From the IMG/VR virus record IMGVR_UViG_3300006792_000002, positions 1 to 42,642 of that record: DNA of 42,642 nucleotides; one strand, 5' to 3'. Source of the stretch: a virus. Every line of letters starts with the position of its first letter. Position 1 is the first letter of the stretch. The notes beneath the pieces were generated by a model. The model was given only the letters and a program-made list of their open reading frames with translations, was not told the origin of the DNA and ran no database searches. Below, piece after piece: positions 6,611 through 13,446 of the stretch. The position numbers and the translations under genes were made by a program.

Positions 6611-6865
6611 TTATTCGTTGTTTTCTACTTTTTCAAGTGCATAAAAAGGATATACCCATATAATACCTCTGGATAATTTTATACCAACATCAGTTATATC
6701 GGTTATGACATCAACCTGGTTCTCTTTAGCATACTTATCCATCTCGGACGTCCAGCTATTTTCCCATTCACTTTCTAAGGGGGAATCTTTTTTTACTATT
6801 CTTACCTGGTCTCCTACTTTTAAGCCCGATTTTTCTTGAGCTGCAATATATTTAGTTGTTGCCAT
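6611..6865 (-). CDS. Conserved phage protein, SH3-like fold likely
   Basis: This 84-residue protein has the pattern LKVGDQVRIVKKD, then WENSWTSEMDKY, then GIKLSRGIIWVYPFYALEKVE. Proteins with a VGDxVRIV start and a WxxxMD middle recur in phages of many hosts and are predicted to have a small beta-barrel. The role is unknown. It lies directly downstream (minus strand) of the tRNA-like gene and a small hairpin. Confidence 0.7.
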   Translation of the reverse strand: MATTKYIAAQEKSGLKVGDQVRIVKKDSPLESEWENSWTSEMDKYAKENQVDVITDITDVGIKLSRGIIWVYPFYALEKVENNE

Positions 6866-6889
6866 GATTCGTTTTTATTTAAGTTTTAC

Positions 6890-6910
6890 GCCCTAATCTT
6901 AATTAAGGGC
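6890..6910. terminator. Small hairpin between tRNA-like gene and 6865 gene
   Basis: GCCCTAAT (6890-6897) pairs with ATTAAGGGC (6902-6910) with one bulged base around a short loop. No clear T-run follows on the minus strand, so it may be a processing or weak pause site at the 3' side of the tRNA-like gene rather than a true terminator. Confidence 0.35.
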
Positions 6911-6927
6911 ATTTCTTATTTAAGTTG

Positions 6928-7089
6928 TCCGAAAGGCAGGATTTGAACCTGCACGTTGTTATTTGACCGCCTGATGTTTAAATCTCCGGTTTGAACTAAC
7001 AACTGTGGATGACTACCACATTGGCGTCTACCAGTTTCAACGTGTCCAACACGTTCTCTAAGTTAATCTGGCTATTCCGCCACTTTCAG
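6928..7089 (-). tRNA. tRNA-Leu-like gene, abnormally long (162 nt)
   Basis: The 3' end is canonical: T-stem GCAGG, loop TTCAAAT, CCTGC, then CTTTCGG and discriminator A. The 5' end CTGAAAG pairs with CTTTCGG (one wobble), followed by TG and GGCGGAAT, and later TGGTAGACGCC, the typical tRNA-Leu D-arm. About 40 bases split the D-loop, including the perfect hairpin AACGTGT-TGG-ACACGTT and a CCAG/CTGG stem. A second hairpin (TGTGG/CCACA) and a 7-bp GTTGTTA/TAACAAC stem follow. TTTAAAC within that last arm could hold a UAA anticodon, but its stem is poor. It may be an interrupted tRNA, a decayed tRNA or a tRNA mimic. CCA is not encoded. Confidence 0.55.
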
Positions 7090-7212
7090 TACCATCACGT
7101 AAGCAAGCCCTCGTTGACACTTTCCGCTTTTAACGGCAAAGGCTCGGTACGCACAAAGAACAGTTAATCCACCTGCCAGCCTTCACACGGGCAGGGGTTT
7201 CTTAGGGGTTAA
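7090..7212 (-). other. Structured spacer upstream of tRNA-like gene
   Basis: There is no gene here. The spacer holds a hairpin CCTGCC (7172-7177) with GGCAGG (7190-7195), just after the stop of the 7213 gene. GTACC near the tRNA 5' end can pair with GGTAC (about 7146-7150). These could direct processing of the tRNA-like RNA out of the long operon transcript. A T-rich run follows the hairpin only on the plus strand. Confidence 0.4.
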
Positions 7213-7665
7213 TTACATAAAATCCATTAGTTCCCGTTCAATCAACTCCCTGGTTGCCTCAATGAGGGCAAGGCCAATATCTATGCACTTATTGTAAAAC
7301 GCCGTAAACTCATCCTGTCCCATCTTTGAGAAACTGATACTTGCTGTGTCATACACAATATTACCTTTTGCCGTTACCGCACGGTTGCGGATATGCCCCA
7401 TCTTAATTTTCATATAAAACAGCACGTCCTCCTCGTTATTGAATCGGAATCCCTTTTCAAACGCTTTTTCCTTTTTATGCTCCGGCAGGTAATGTAGCAT
7501 AAGCCTGAAAAAAGCAAAAAGTTTGCGATGGTGCATCGGATTGCGTTCCTTCTTAACCTCATATCTCCTCAATTCTCCTTGTTTGATTTTTTTGGCTTTC
7601 TCCCAGTCGCTATTATGAGCAGGAATGAAGGAACCCTGGTTATTTTTAATTAAGCCTATCTTCAT
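7213..7665 (-). CDS. DUF1367-like phage protein
   Basis: This 150-residue protein matches the layout of DUF1367: an N-terminal LIKNNQGSFIPA, then KIKQGELRRYEVKKERNPMHHRKLFAFFRLML, and a C-terminal region with MGQDEFTAFYNKCIDIG and a terminal helix. DUF1367 proteins are found in early regions of many siphoviruses, usually near replication and recombination genes. Their biochemical role is not established. The gene lies between the tRNA-like gene and the putative ssDNA-binding protein gene. Confidence 0.8.
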   Translation of the reverse strand: MKIGLIKNNQGSFIPAHNSDWEKAKKIKQGELRRYEVKKERNPMHHRKLFAFFRLMLHYLPEHKKEKAFEKGFRFNNEEDVLFYMKIKMGHIRNRAVTAKGNIVYDTASISFSKMGQDEFTAFYNKCIDIGLALIEATRELIERELMDFM

Positions 7666-7690
7666 AGGGAATCCGGTAAATACATCAATC

Positions 7691-8011
7691 TCATCCCCGA
7701 AAGTCTGAAATTACTTTGTTTAAGTCTTGTTTTATGTATTCTATGGCTTTTTCTAAATCATGTAATGATTTATCCATATCTGTTTCAAAACCGTCCTTAT
7801 ATATGTTTCCCTCCTCGCTACATTTTTCGGGTGGGTTGTTGGAATAAGGAGACAAACTAACCCTTAGACCTTCTATTCCTTCTTTTAACTCATCAAGCGA
7901 ATAGCGTATTTCATCAAAAGCATCTACATATATTCCCGAGGCTTCTCCTCTGTCAGCTTTTTGTCCTATCTTATTATCATTCATTTGGGGTTCTGATTCT
8001 TGTGCGTGCAT
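7691..8011 (-). CDS. Hypothetical coiled-coil protein
   Basis: This protein has up to 106 residues; an alternative start at MNDNKIGQ (7984) is possible since neither has a clear Shine-Dalgarno. Two heptad-like helices (DAFDEIRYSLDELKEGIEGLRVSL and SLHDLEKAIEYIKQDLNKVISD) suggest a small coiled coil. It is acidic and soluble, and not recognised. Confidence 0.6.
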   Translation of the reverse strand: MHAQESEPQMNDNKIGQKADRGEASGIYVDAFDEIRYSLDELKEGIEGLRVSLSPYSNNPPEKCSEEGNIYKDGFETDMDKSLHDLEKAIEYIKQDLNKVISDFRG

Positions 8012-8073
8012 AATTTTATTATTAGTTGTTTGTTTTGTGTTTTTTTTCGGTTACTTCATGCTTTCCGTATTAA

Positions 8074-8805
8074 CTAAAATGGAAGATCATCATCAATGCC
8101 TTCAGGATATAGCTCATCATCACCGGGCACCGACGGTAGTTCCCGCTCAGGCAGGTTGTTTTCTGCCGTTTTTTGAGGCGGTTCCTCATTCTCTTCCTGC
8201 TCCACCACATTCCGCCCGTGCAGATACTTCTTTATTTCATCAAATAGATCATCTGCTTTTGTATTCGATTCCTCGGAGACTTTTTTGGTGCCAAATACGG
8301 GATACTTGAAGTTAATGCTTCCCGTCTTGTCAAGCTTTGCTTCTTTTATCATCACAGCTTCTTCTGATAGATTGGCCGACGACTTTTGCAGATCAATCCA
8401 CGGCCCCAATGAAGACCCTTTGAATTTGATGTTGCCAATATGCAATTCGCCCGAATCACTCTTATAGGCTATGTACACGCTTGACGTATATTTGCCACCC
8501 TTAGCTACTACACTGTCTTTTATCTCTTGATACAGCCCTTGCGCCACGGTCTGCTTGCCCATACGCACGTTTAACACTTCTTTTTGGGTATTGCGAACTT
8601 CGTTAGAATAAATACTTTCCTCACTTTGGGAATTATACCCTGTGATACACGAAAGCATATCCAAGGGAAAAAAAACAAAAGGAAATTCTACTTTCTGCTC
8701 CTGCTCCCCATCCCAGTAGCTTACATATCCTGCATCCTCACCACCATTCCATTTAAGATAGCGTTCTACTGGATTACTCGTTTGATTTGGAAATCGTTTA
8801 GTCAT
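8074..8805 (-). CDS. Putative single-stranded DNA-binding protein
   Basis: The 243 residues have a large N-terminal globular domain (about 1-165) beginning NPVERYLKWNGGEDAG and containing KGGKYTSSVYIAYK and LHIGNIKFKGSSLGPW. A proline- and acid-rich linker follows, and the C-terminal tip ends DDDLPF. An acidic tip ending in hydrophobic residues is the hallmark of SSB proteins that recruit partners. Similar proteins occur in phages next to exonuclease and helicase genes. The assignment rests on the tip, length and context between a RecB-like nuclease and recombination genes; an OB fold cannot be confirmed by eye. Confidence 0.6.
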   Translation of the reverse strand: MTKRFPNQTSNPVERYLKWNGGEDAGYVSYWDGEQEQKVEFPFVFFPLDMLSCITGYNSQSEESIYSNEVRNTQKEVLNVRMGKQTVAQGLYQEIKDSVVAKGGKYTSSVYIAYKSDSGELHIGNIKFKGSSLGPWIDLQKSSANLSEEAVMIKEAKLDKTGSINFKYPVFGTKKVSEESNTKADDLFDEIKKYLHGRNVVEQEENEEPPQKTAENNLPERELPSVPGDDELYPEGIDDDLPF

Positions 8806-8945
8806 GGTTGGTTTGTTTTTTTGGATTCTAAATATTGGTCAAGAGCTTGACGGAATACTTCCGCTTCCTTCAAACCCGTCTTTTTAACGTAGGATTTTAG
8901 CCTTTGCTCTTGCTTTTTTCGTATGCTTATGCTTTTTCGTTCCAT
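8802..8945 (-). CDS. Ribbon-helix-helix regulator, 47 residues
   Basis: The sequence ERKSISIRKKQEQRLKSYVK starts a short beta strand and a helix, followed by KTGLKEAEVFRQALDQYLES, the second helix. This is the Arc/CopG ribbon-helix-helix plan. It overlaps the ssDNA-binding gene by ATGA, showing coupled translation. The promoter-like sequence just upstream would give a transcript starting at or within a few bases of the ATG. It may control its own promoter and the genes that follow. Confidence 0.7.
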   Translation of the reverse strand: MERKSISIRKKQEQRLKSYVKKTGLKEAEVFRQALDQYLESKKTNQP

Positions 8946-8950
8946 ATATG

Positions 8951-8979
8951 AAGTTATATAATTGTATGTTGAATTGCAA
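8951..8979 (-). promoter_or_regulatory. Promoter-like site with inverted repeat before RHH gene
   Basis: On the minus strand TTGCAA (8974-8979) is followed after 17 bases by TAACTT, or after 15 by TATAAC. The start would fall almost on the ATG at 8945. AAGTT and AATT elements are mirrored around the centre (AAGTT-N2-AATT and AATT-N4-AACTT), suggesting an operator for the adjacent ribbon-helix-helix protein. Confidence 0.45.
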
Positions 8980-8994
8980 CTTTATTTTTAACTA

Positions 8995-9216
8995 TTATTC
9001 TCTCATAATATCACGCTCCCTATTTTTTATATAGGTATCCATTTGGTCTTTATTTTCGGCACTATAACCTGTCGTTGGATGATAGATATAATCATCTTTA
9101 TTTTCAGGCTCATCATAATGAATGGGTTCAATATTCCTTTCTTCAGGATCTGATTCACTTATCCAATAACTTATAATTATTATAAAAATTAACAATACGA
9201 TTTCAGATGTCCCCAT
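8995..9216 (-). CDS. Single-pass membrane-anchored small protein
   Basis: This 73-residue protein has an N-terminal hydrophobic helix (EIVLLIFIIIISYWI, residues 5-19) followed by an acidic, Tyr-rich tail of about 50 residues. The N-out or N-in topology cannot be set. An AAGAGG Shine-Dalgarno precedes the ATG. It resembles other tiny phage membrane proteins of unknown role; no family is recognised. Confidence 0.65.
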   Translation of the reverse strand: MGTSEIVLLIFIIIISYWISESDPEERNIEPIHYDEPENKDDYIYHPTTGYSAENKDQMDTYIKNRERDIMRE

Positions 9217-9234
9217 AATTACCTCTTATTTTAA

Positions 9235-10170
9235 TTAACTATGCTTCTCTTTAACGTAAGCCTCTGGACTCATAGAAAAGCTGGAAAGGTCGCTGTCTCT
9301 TGACAACATCCCATCCGTTGCAGCAATATTAGACGGATTAACTTTCACCGTCCGACTGGCTATTTGAGCATAAGATTTAAAGTTCATAAAATCATCTTCA
9401 GAAACCTTCCTGTTTTTCAACGTGTACTTGCCCTTATTAGAAAAGTCTTTAGGCTTCAAATTCATAAGTAGATCAATTTTTAAGTCTGGGTTGGACTGCT
9501 CCCACGCTAATTTATTCCCGATTAGCTGATATACTTGATCTTTGCTGAGACTACCGGTTTTTAAATCAACAATCGCTCGTTTACGCCCACCGTTAAAATC
9601 AAGCTCCCCTACAAAGTCAAGGGTACAGCACCAACTAAACGGGATACTATCAGACCCATCGTAGCTCCCCATCCACTCCAAGGCTATCACTTCAAAATTA
9701 CGCTCTTGAATAAAAGCCACAATACAAAGTAATTCATTTTTTATGCGATCCGTCCATTGCTCGCGTGTGGCAAGCTCTTCAACAAACTTCGCTTCCTGTA
9801 TGTCGTTTATAGCCCAGTAAACATCCACGGCGTTACCTAACTTGCCTAAATCAATACTGCCGTTTCTAAGTAGCAAGGCGGCCATGATATGTGCAAACGT
9901 GCCGTAGTTAGAGCTATAAAACAGACGCTCATCCAAAAAGGCCAGTTCGTTTTCTTTAAACCATTTTTCTAAAAAATATGGGGTAGGCATCACTTTCTTC
10001 AACCACGTCGTGATAGAGGTATAAAATTTAATTGGATTGGTTTTGTAGTACCACCTGAAATTCTGCTTCTCTAATCGGAAAATATCCGGCTCTGCTACGC
10101 TCTTTCCGCTCCAAAAGGTCGCCGTTGATTCCTGATTGATTAAATCACCTAATATTTTTTCGTAATCCAT
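9235..10170 (-). CDS. PD-(D/E)XK exonuclease, RecB/Cas4-like
   Basis: This 311-residue protein shows the core of the PD-(D/E)XK nucleases: GTFAH (H94) as motif I, CTLDFVGELD (D185) as motif II, and AIVDLKTG (D202, K204) as motif III, then QVYQLIGNKLAWEQ as the helix with the conserved Gln/Tyr. This arrangement is typical of Cas4/RecB-type exonucleases in phage recombination modules, which resect ends for annealing. The ssDNA-binding protein gene nearby supports that. The C-terminal tail of about 50 residues is Ser-rich and probably disordered. Confidence 0.85.
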   Translation of the reverse strand: MDYEKILGDLINQESTATFWSGKSVAEPDIFRLEKQNFRWYYKTNPIKFYTSITTWLKKVMPTPYFLEKWFKENELAFLDERLFYSSNYGTFAHIMAALLLRNGSIDLGKLGNAVDVYWAINDIQEAKFVEELATREQWTDRIKNELLCIVAFIQERNFEVIALEWMGSYDGSDSIPFSWCCTLDFVGELDFNGGRKRAIVDLKTGSLSKDQVYQLIGNKLAWEQSNPDLKIDLLMNLKPKDFSNKGKYTLKNRKVSEDDFMNFKSYAQIASRTVKVNPSNIAATDGMLSRDSDLSSFSMSPEAYVKEKHS

Positions 10171-10179
10171 AATTTTATC

Positions 10180-10503
10180 CTATATAAATTCGGCGCGGGA
10201 AACGCCATGATATTTGTGGGGATCGTCTTTGAGCGCCTGCCTATCGGAAAAATCAGCCAAAAAGTCCTCCCTAATTTCATCCATTATCGTTTCTGCAAAT
10301 TCCGCTACTACTACTTTGCTCATATCAATAGCATCATCGTTCAAAACGGCCTCCAGCAACGCCTCAACATCTGCCTTCCAGGTGTAAGGGTTAAAATTTA
10401 TCTCTCCTACATTCCTGTTACAATACTGCGCAAATTGCCGCGTAAGTTCCTCATCGAAGGCTCGTTTGGCTTCGGTTACAAGGGCTTGTGTTTTTTTATT
10501 CAT
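10180..10503 (-). CDS. Hypothetical helical protein
   Basis: This 107-residue, mostly helical acidic protein (ALVTEAKRAFDEELTRQFAQYC, ETIMDEIREDFLADF) has no recognised family. Its start overlaps the coiled-coil gene upstream by four bases, and the nuclease gene follows after nine. It may assist the recombination proteins, by context only. Confidence 0.65.
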   Translation of the reverse strand: MNKKTQALVTEAKRAFDEELTRQFAQYCNRNVGEINFNPYTWKADVEALLEAVLNDDAIDMSKVVVAEFAETIMDEIREDFLADFSDRQALKDDPHKYHGVSRAEFI

Positions 10504-10994
10504 TGGTCTTTTTTATAGTTATTAGCAAGAAATTTCATTACATCTCTCGTGTCCTTATTTTTAAGATGGCTACTTATAGAACCTAACAAATCAGCCGTAG
10601 TCTTAAGGTTGTATGTTTTTATGTTATTTATTTTTGCTTCCATTTTATAAAGCTCTTCTAAAAGAGGTTTCATCGAATTAACAATCTCTTTTGACTTGTT
10701 TTTCTTTTGTGTCAAGTCTTTTTCAAAGTCATGCCATAAATCTTCCATCTGCTTCAGCTGTTCATTTTTAACCTCGCGAAATTCCTTCTTATAAGCTGCC
10801 ATTAAACCACGATACCGTGCCACATCTTCATCAAGCATTTCAATCTCGCTTTGCATAGATGATTTTAGTGATCTTGCATAATCGGCAAGTATGGCTTCTT
10901 TTGTATCAGGGTCTTGTGCTTCTTTAATTAGGTTCTCTGTTTCTGGTGTAACCCATACAGTTACTACTTTTGTTTGTTCTTTGTTTTTATTCAT
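10500..10994 (-). CDS. Hypothetical long coiled-coil protein
   Basis: The 164 residues begin with a short strand (TKVVTVWVTPETENLIKEA) like the start of a ribbon-helix-helix or toxin-antitoxin-type protein. About 90 residues of charged heptad-like helix follow (RGLMAAYKKEFREVKNEQLK, then KSKEIVNSMKPLLEELYKME), then a final helical segment. It looks like a coiled-coil scaffold or a partner of the neighbouring nuclease. No family is recognised. Both ends overlap neighbours by four bases. Confidence 0.7.
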   Translation of the reverse strand: MNKNKEQTKVVTVWVTPETENLIKEAQDPDTKEAILADYARSLKSSMQSEIEMLDEDVARYRGLMAAYKKEFREVKNEQLKQMEDLWHDFEKDLTQKKNKSKEIVNSMKPLLEELYKMEAKINNIKTYNLKTTADLLGSISSHLKNKDTRDVMKFLANNYKKDQ

Positions 10995-11284
10995 TGGTGC
11001 CTATTTTTAGTTGTTGTTTGTTCCGATACATTAAATCCCCAAAAATCATCCATCTCCCGAATTACATCAGGATGTGTTTGTGTGTTGTACTTTTCTGCTA
11101 CGTGTTCCCATCCTTGAGAATGGTTGGGTGACCAAGCGCATCTGCAAGCACTTCTATAACTTGCTTCGCCATTTTCTATTTCTGTGCCCACGCTTTCGCC
11201 GCAAATGGAGCAGTCATGTGAAGGCCAATAAGTAATGCCTTTTAATTCGGCCTGTTTTTTAAATTCTTCTGGTGTTCTCATCAT
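10991..11284 (-). CDS. Zinc-finger-like phage protein
   Basis: This 97-residue protein has Cys pairs HDCSICGE (C25, C28) and ACRCAW (about C46, C48) that could bind one zinc. The pattern is seen in small phage proteins with a C-x2-C-G start. The N-terminus (TPEEFKKQAELKGITYWPSH) is helical. The function is unknown. It overlaps the coiled-coil gene by four bases. Confidence 0.65.
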   Translation of the reverse strand: MMRTPEEFKKQAELKGITYWPSHDCSICGESVGTEIENGEASYRSACRCAWSPNHSQGWEHVAEKYNTQTHPDVIREMDDFWGFNVSEQTTTKNRHQ

Positions 11285-11308
11285 TTTTCTAAGTCTGTTG
11301 TTTTTAAA

Positions 11309-11386
11309 TTACCTTAATGGAAACATTAACAGCAGTAACCATATCGTAAATATAATCCAAAAAAATGTGCGTTTTGATACTTCCAA
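11309..11386 (-). CDS. Possible tiny membrane peptide, 25 residues
   Basis: A TTG-started frame, with AAAGGA five bases upstream, encodes EVSKRTFFWIIFTIWLLLLM followed by FPLR. It is almost entirely one membrane helix with positive ends. It fills the only gap between two genes here. Support is limited to the ribosome binding site and composition. Confidence 0.35.
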   Translation of the reverse strand: MEVSKRTFFWIIFTIWLLLLMFPLR

Positions 11387-11398
11387 TTTTCCTTTGTT

Positions 11399-11761
11399 TT
11401 ATTTATTAAGTTCTTCTAATAGCGCATCTGCATATTCTACTGATAATTCAGCTACCTCTTTTGCATTCAGAGATACATCAGATGAGATACCCTGCATGGC
11501 TGCCATAGTTGCATCTTGCTTTAGCGATTGTCTTATTAATTCGTCAAGCTCATCATCACCTGAGTTTGGAACTTTTAGGCGAATACAAGCTTCTTCGCGT
11601 TTGGTAAGGCCATCTTTGACTTGATGCATCTCAACTTCGTCTATCTTAAATACATCGCCATCAGAAAACATAACCCACCTGTCGGCAAAATCTATGCTTT
11701 CAATATCTTCTATTTCACCCGTAACCGGATGCAGTGCCCTAAATTTTATTTCTTGTTTCAT
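11399..11761 (-). CDS. YopX-like N-terminus fused to a short helical domain
   Basis: This 120-residue protein begins KQEIKFRALHPVTGEI, similar to the start of YopX-family phage proteins, but the YopX domain is short here (about 60 residues). The C-terminal half (DELDELIRQSLKQDATMAAMQG, then AKEVAELSVEYADALLEELNK) matches a small helical module often encoded alone in phages of Bacteroidota-like hosts. The arrangement looks like a fusion of two small phage genes. No enzymatic motif is seen. Confidence 0.6.
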   Translation of the reverse strand: MKQEIKFRALHPVTGEIEDIESIDFADRWVMFSDGDVFKIDEVEMHQVKDGLTKREEACIRLKVPNSGDDELDELIRQSLKQDATMAAMQGISSDVSLNAKEVAELSVEYADALLEELNK

Positions 11762-12033
11762 AATTCTACCCCTACTTTTTGAAGCACCTTTTCAATTTCT
11801 CCCATCCTTTTATTAGCATATCTAACAGATCCAGGTAGAAATTCCTTAATAAAACTTTTCTTAGATATTTTCATATCAGTATGGGCATTAATCAACGCAT
11901 CTATCATTTCCTCAATGAGTTGTGCTTCCGCCCATTTTCTGCAATAGATCGTTATATTTTTACCGATCTTCATTTCTAAGACATTTGGCCCATAAAAGCC
12001 AATCTCTTCTATTTTAATTTTTGGTTTCTTCAT
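11758..12033 (-). CDS. Hypothetical small protein
   Basis: The 91-residue basic protein has an N-terminal beta region (KIEEIGFYGPNVLEMKIGKN) and a helical C-terminus. It overlaps the next gene by four bases. It is not recognised, and no cysteine cluster, signal or membrane segment is present. Confidence 0.65.
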   Translation of the reverse strand: MKKPKIKIEEIGFYGPNVLEMKIGKNITIYCRKWAEAQLIEEMIDALINAHTDMKISKKSFIKEFLPGSVRYANKRMGEIEKVLQKVGVEL

Positions 12034-12035
12034 AA

Positions 12036-12173
12036 TTATTTATTTGGGTTATAAAACCATTTCCAAATTCTTTTAAGCTGCTCGTCTTTCTGCCAATTTT
12101 TGCCGATTGCAAAACCTACAAGCATGCTTGGTATGACTAATTCAATTACATATAGGATGGCGTGTAGTTTCAT
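12036..12173 (-). CDS. Small membrane protein, 45 residues
   Basis: A membrane helix (about residues 5-24, AILYVIELVIPSMLVGFAIG) is followed by a basic tail (KNWQKDEQLKRIWKWFYNPNK). The start overlaps the HTH gene's stop in the ATGA manner, and the stop is two bases before the next start. It is missed by simple length cut-offs. The role is unknown. Confidence 0.65.
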   Translation of the reverse strand: MKLHAILYVIELVIPSMLVGFAIGKNWQKDEQLKRIWKWFYNPNK

Positions 12174-12394
12174 TTTCTTTTGTTCTTTTTGTTAAAAGGA
12201 TAACCGGCACTTTTAACATAGTCATGGACTCTTTGAAATAAGGCCTTGTTTTCATTCGGATATTTCAACACGTCATATATCCTACGACCTGAGTACCCAA
12301 AATGGTCGGCTACATCCTGTACGGTATCGTCAAAATCAATACGAGATTTTTTAAATTTCTTTAATCTATCGCTGTATTCTGTTTGTTTATCCAT
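12170..12394 (-). CDS. Small HTH-type DNA-binding protein
   Basis: This 74-residue basic protein contains FDDTVQDVADHFGYSGRRIYDVLKYP, a helix-turn-helix pattern with a recognition helix ending in RRIYDVL. The tail KKNKRK is strongly basic. It begins a sub-operon with a promoter-like site just upstream (12437-12464). It is probably a transcription regulator acting on early or late promoters. It could also be an excisionase-like or terminase-like HTH protein, which the sequence cannot exclude. Confidence 0.6.
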   Translation of the reverse strand: MDKQTEYSDRLKKFKKSRIDFDDTVQDVADHFGYSGRRIYDVLKYPNENKALFQRVHDYVKSAGYPFNKKNKRK

Positions 12395-12436
12395 TTTTAT
12401 TATGTTCGTGATGCGTTAATGTGAAGCAACTCCTTG

Positions 12437-12464
12437 AATGTATAAAACCTATTTGAACTTTCAA
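12437..12464 (-). promoter_or_regulatory. Internal minus-strand promoter candidate
   Basis: On the minus strand TTGAAA (12459-12464) and TACATT (12437-12442) are 16 bases apart, giving a start about 35 bases before the HTH gene at 12394. TTGAAAGTTCAA is itself palindromic, a possible operator. On the opposite strand GTGAAGCAA occurs at 12421, recalling the plus-operon leader, but no plus gene follows. Confidence 0.4.
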
Positions 12465-12483
12465 AATAATATTTAGTTTTTTT

Positions 12484-13092
12484 TTAAAACATAGAGGTTT
12501 GAGCCACATTGCTTTTAAGGTATATCTCTTTTGCACAGTTGAAGATGTATTCCCCTATTTCGGGATGTACACAGTTGCGGAGCATCTTTCTTCTTTTAGG
12601 CCCACTTACTTTAAACCCATATTCTTTTTCAAGCTTTTTTAGGTTATCTTTTTCAAACTCAACATCCTTAAAAACGCCTATCTTAAAATCTGACCAAAAT
12701 AAATGGCGTCCTACTTTTTGGGCCGGAATCATTGGGTTATAAAAAGGAGTTACGTTTTCAACCACCCACTTACACCGTGCGTAATTATCGAGTAACAATA
12801 TTTCTTGGTATAGCTTCATATCTGGATATTTAGGTTCTAATACCCCCCCCTTACTTGCCCAGAAACGTGCTCTTGAATGCGTTGGGCAAGGCGGGCTACT
12901 CCATATAAAATCAAATTCCTTATAATGATCTAAAAGATACTGATGAGCATCACCAACTATTACTTTATCATTAGGGAAGTAATCCTGGTAAACCTTTGCC
13001 GTCTCTTCATCCCACTCTACGGCCGTTACATCGCAGTCCGTCCATAGCTTACGATTTCCCCCAATTCCGGCATATAAATTTAATACGTCCAT
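12484..13092 (-). CDS. DNA cytosine-5 methyltransferase, short phage type
   Basis: The 202 residues carry C5-methyltransferase motif I (NLYAGIGGN, 5-13), motif IV with the catalytic cysteine (SSPPCPTHSRAR, C69) and motif VI (VENV, 111-114). The usual large target-recognition domain is nearly absent; only about 90 residues follow motif VI, compared with 150-250 in typical Dcm/HhaI-type enzymes. Such short forms are common in phages and may protect phage DNA from host restriction, or methylate broadly. It lies downstream of the helicase genes in the replication region. Confidence 0.85.
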   Translation of the reverse strand: MDVLNLYAGIGGNRKLWTDCDVTAVEWDEETAKVYQDYFPNDKVIVGDAHQYLLDHYKEFDFIWSSPPCPTHSRARFWASKGGVLEPKYPDMKLYQEILLLDNYARCKWVVENVTPFYNPMIPAQKVGRHLFWSDFKIGVFKDVEFEKDNLKKLEKEYGFKVSGPKRRKMLRNCVHPEIGEYIFNCAKEIYLKSNVAQTSMF

Positions 13093-13149
13093 AGTTCGTT
13101 TTTTTCATTCATAACATCCCTTTTTCCTTGTAGTGCTTATATGTTCGCT

Positions 13150-13446
13150 CTAATTCCTTCCGGTAGCCTTCGGTTCTATGTCCGCATCAGCCTGTTCAGG
13201 CGTCCAATGGCATACATTTTCAACATCATAAAAATGCTCTTTGCCTAATGATTCCCGAACCTCTTTGGCGTACTCATAATCACTGTAAATGCCTATTACC
13301 GGGTCAAATCCACTCCATAAAATCTCACCAACCTTTTCATTATTAGCATCAAGGATATATTGGATACGCTCTTTGGGTTCGGTGATCTTACAGTTAGGTA
13401 ACGCCATTGCAAGTTCTATATAACATTTCATGGCTACTGCTTTCAT
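13150..13446 (-). CDS. Hypothetical protein after helicase
   Basis: This 98-residue protein has no recognised family. The sequence alternates strands and helices (MKCYIELAMALPN, ERIQYILDANNEKVGEILW). Its start overlaps the end of the helicase gene by four bases, so it is translationally coupled to it. It could be a helicase accessory or loader-like factor by position, but no loader motif (Walker A) is present. Confidence 0.65.
   Translation of the reverse strand: MKAVAMKCYIELAMALPNCKITEPKERIQYILDANNEKVGEILWSGFDPVIGIYSDYEYAKEVRESLGKEHFYDVENVCHWTPEQADADIEPKATGRN

Noticed and set aside
6925-7095. tmRNA
   Set aside because: The region is too short and lacks the tmRNA 5' and 3' conserved sequences and a tag reading frame.
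9235-10170. cas4 as part of a CRISPR system
   Set aside because: No CRISPR array or other cas gene is present, and the context is a phage recombination module.
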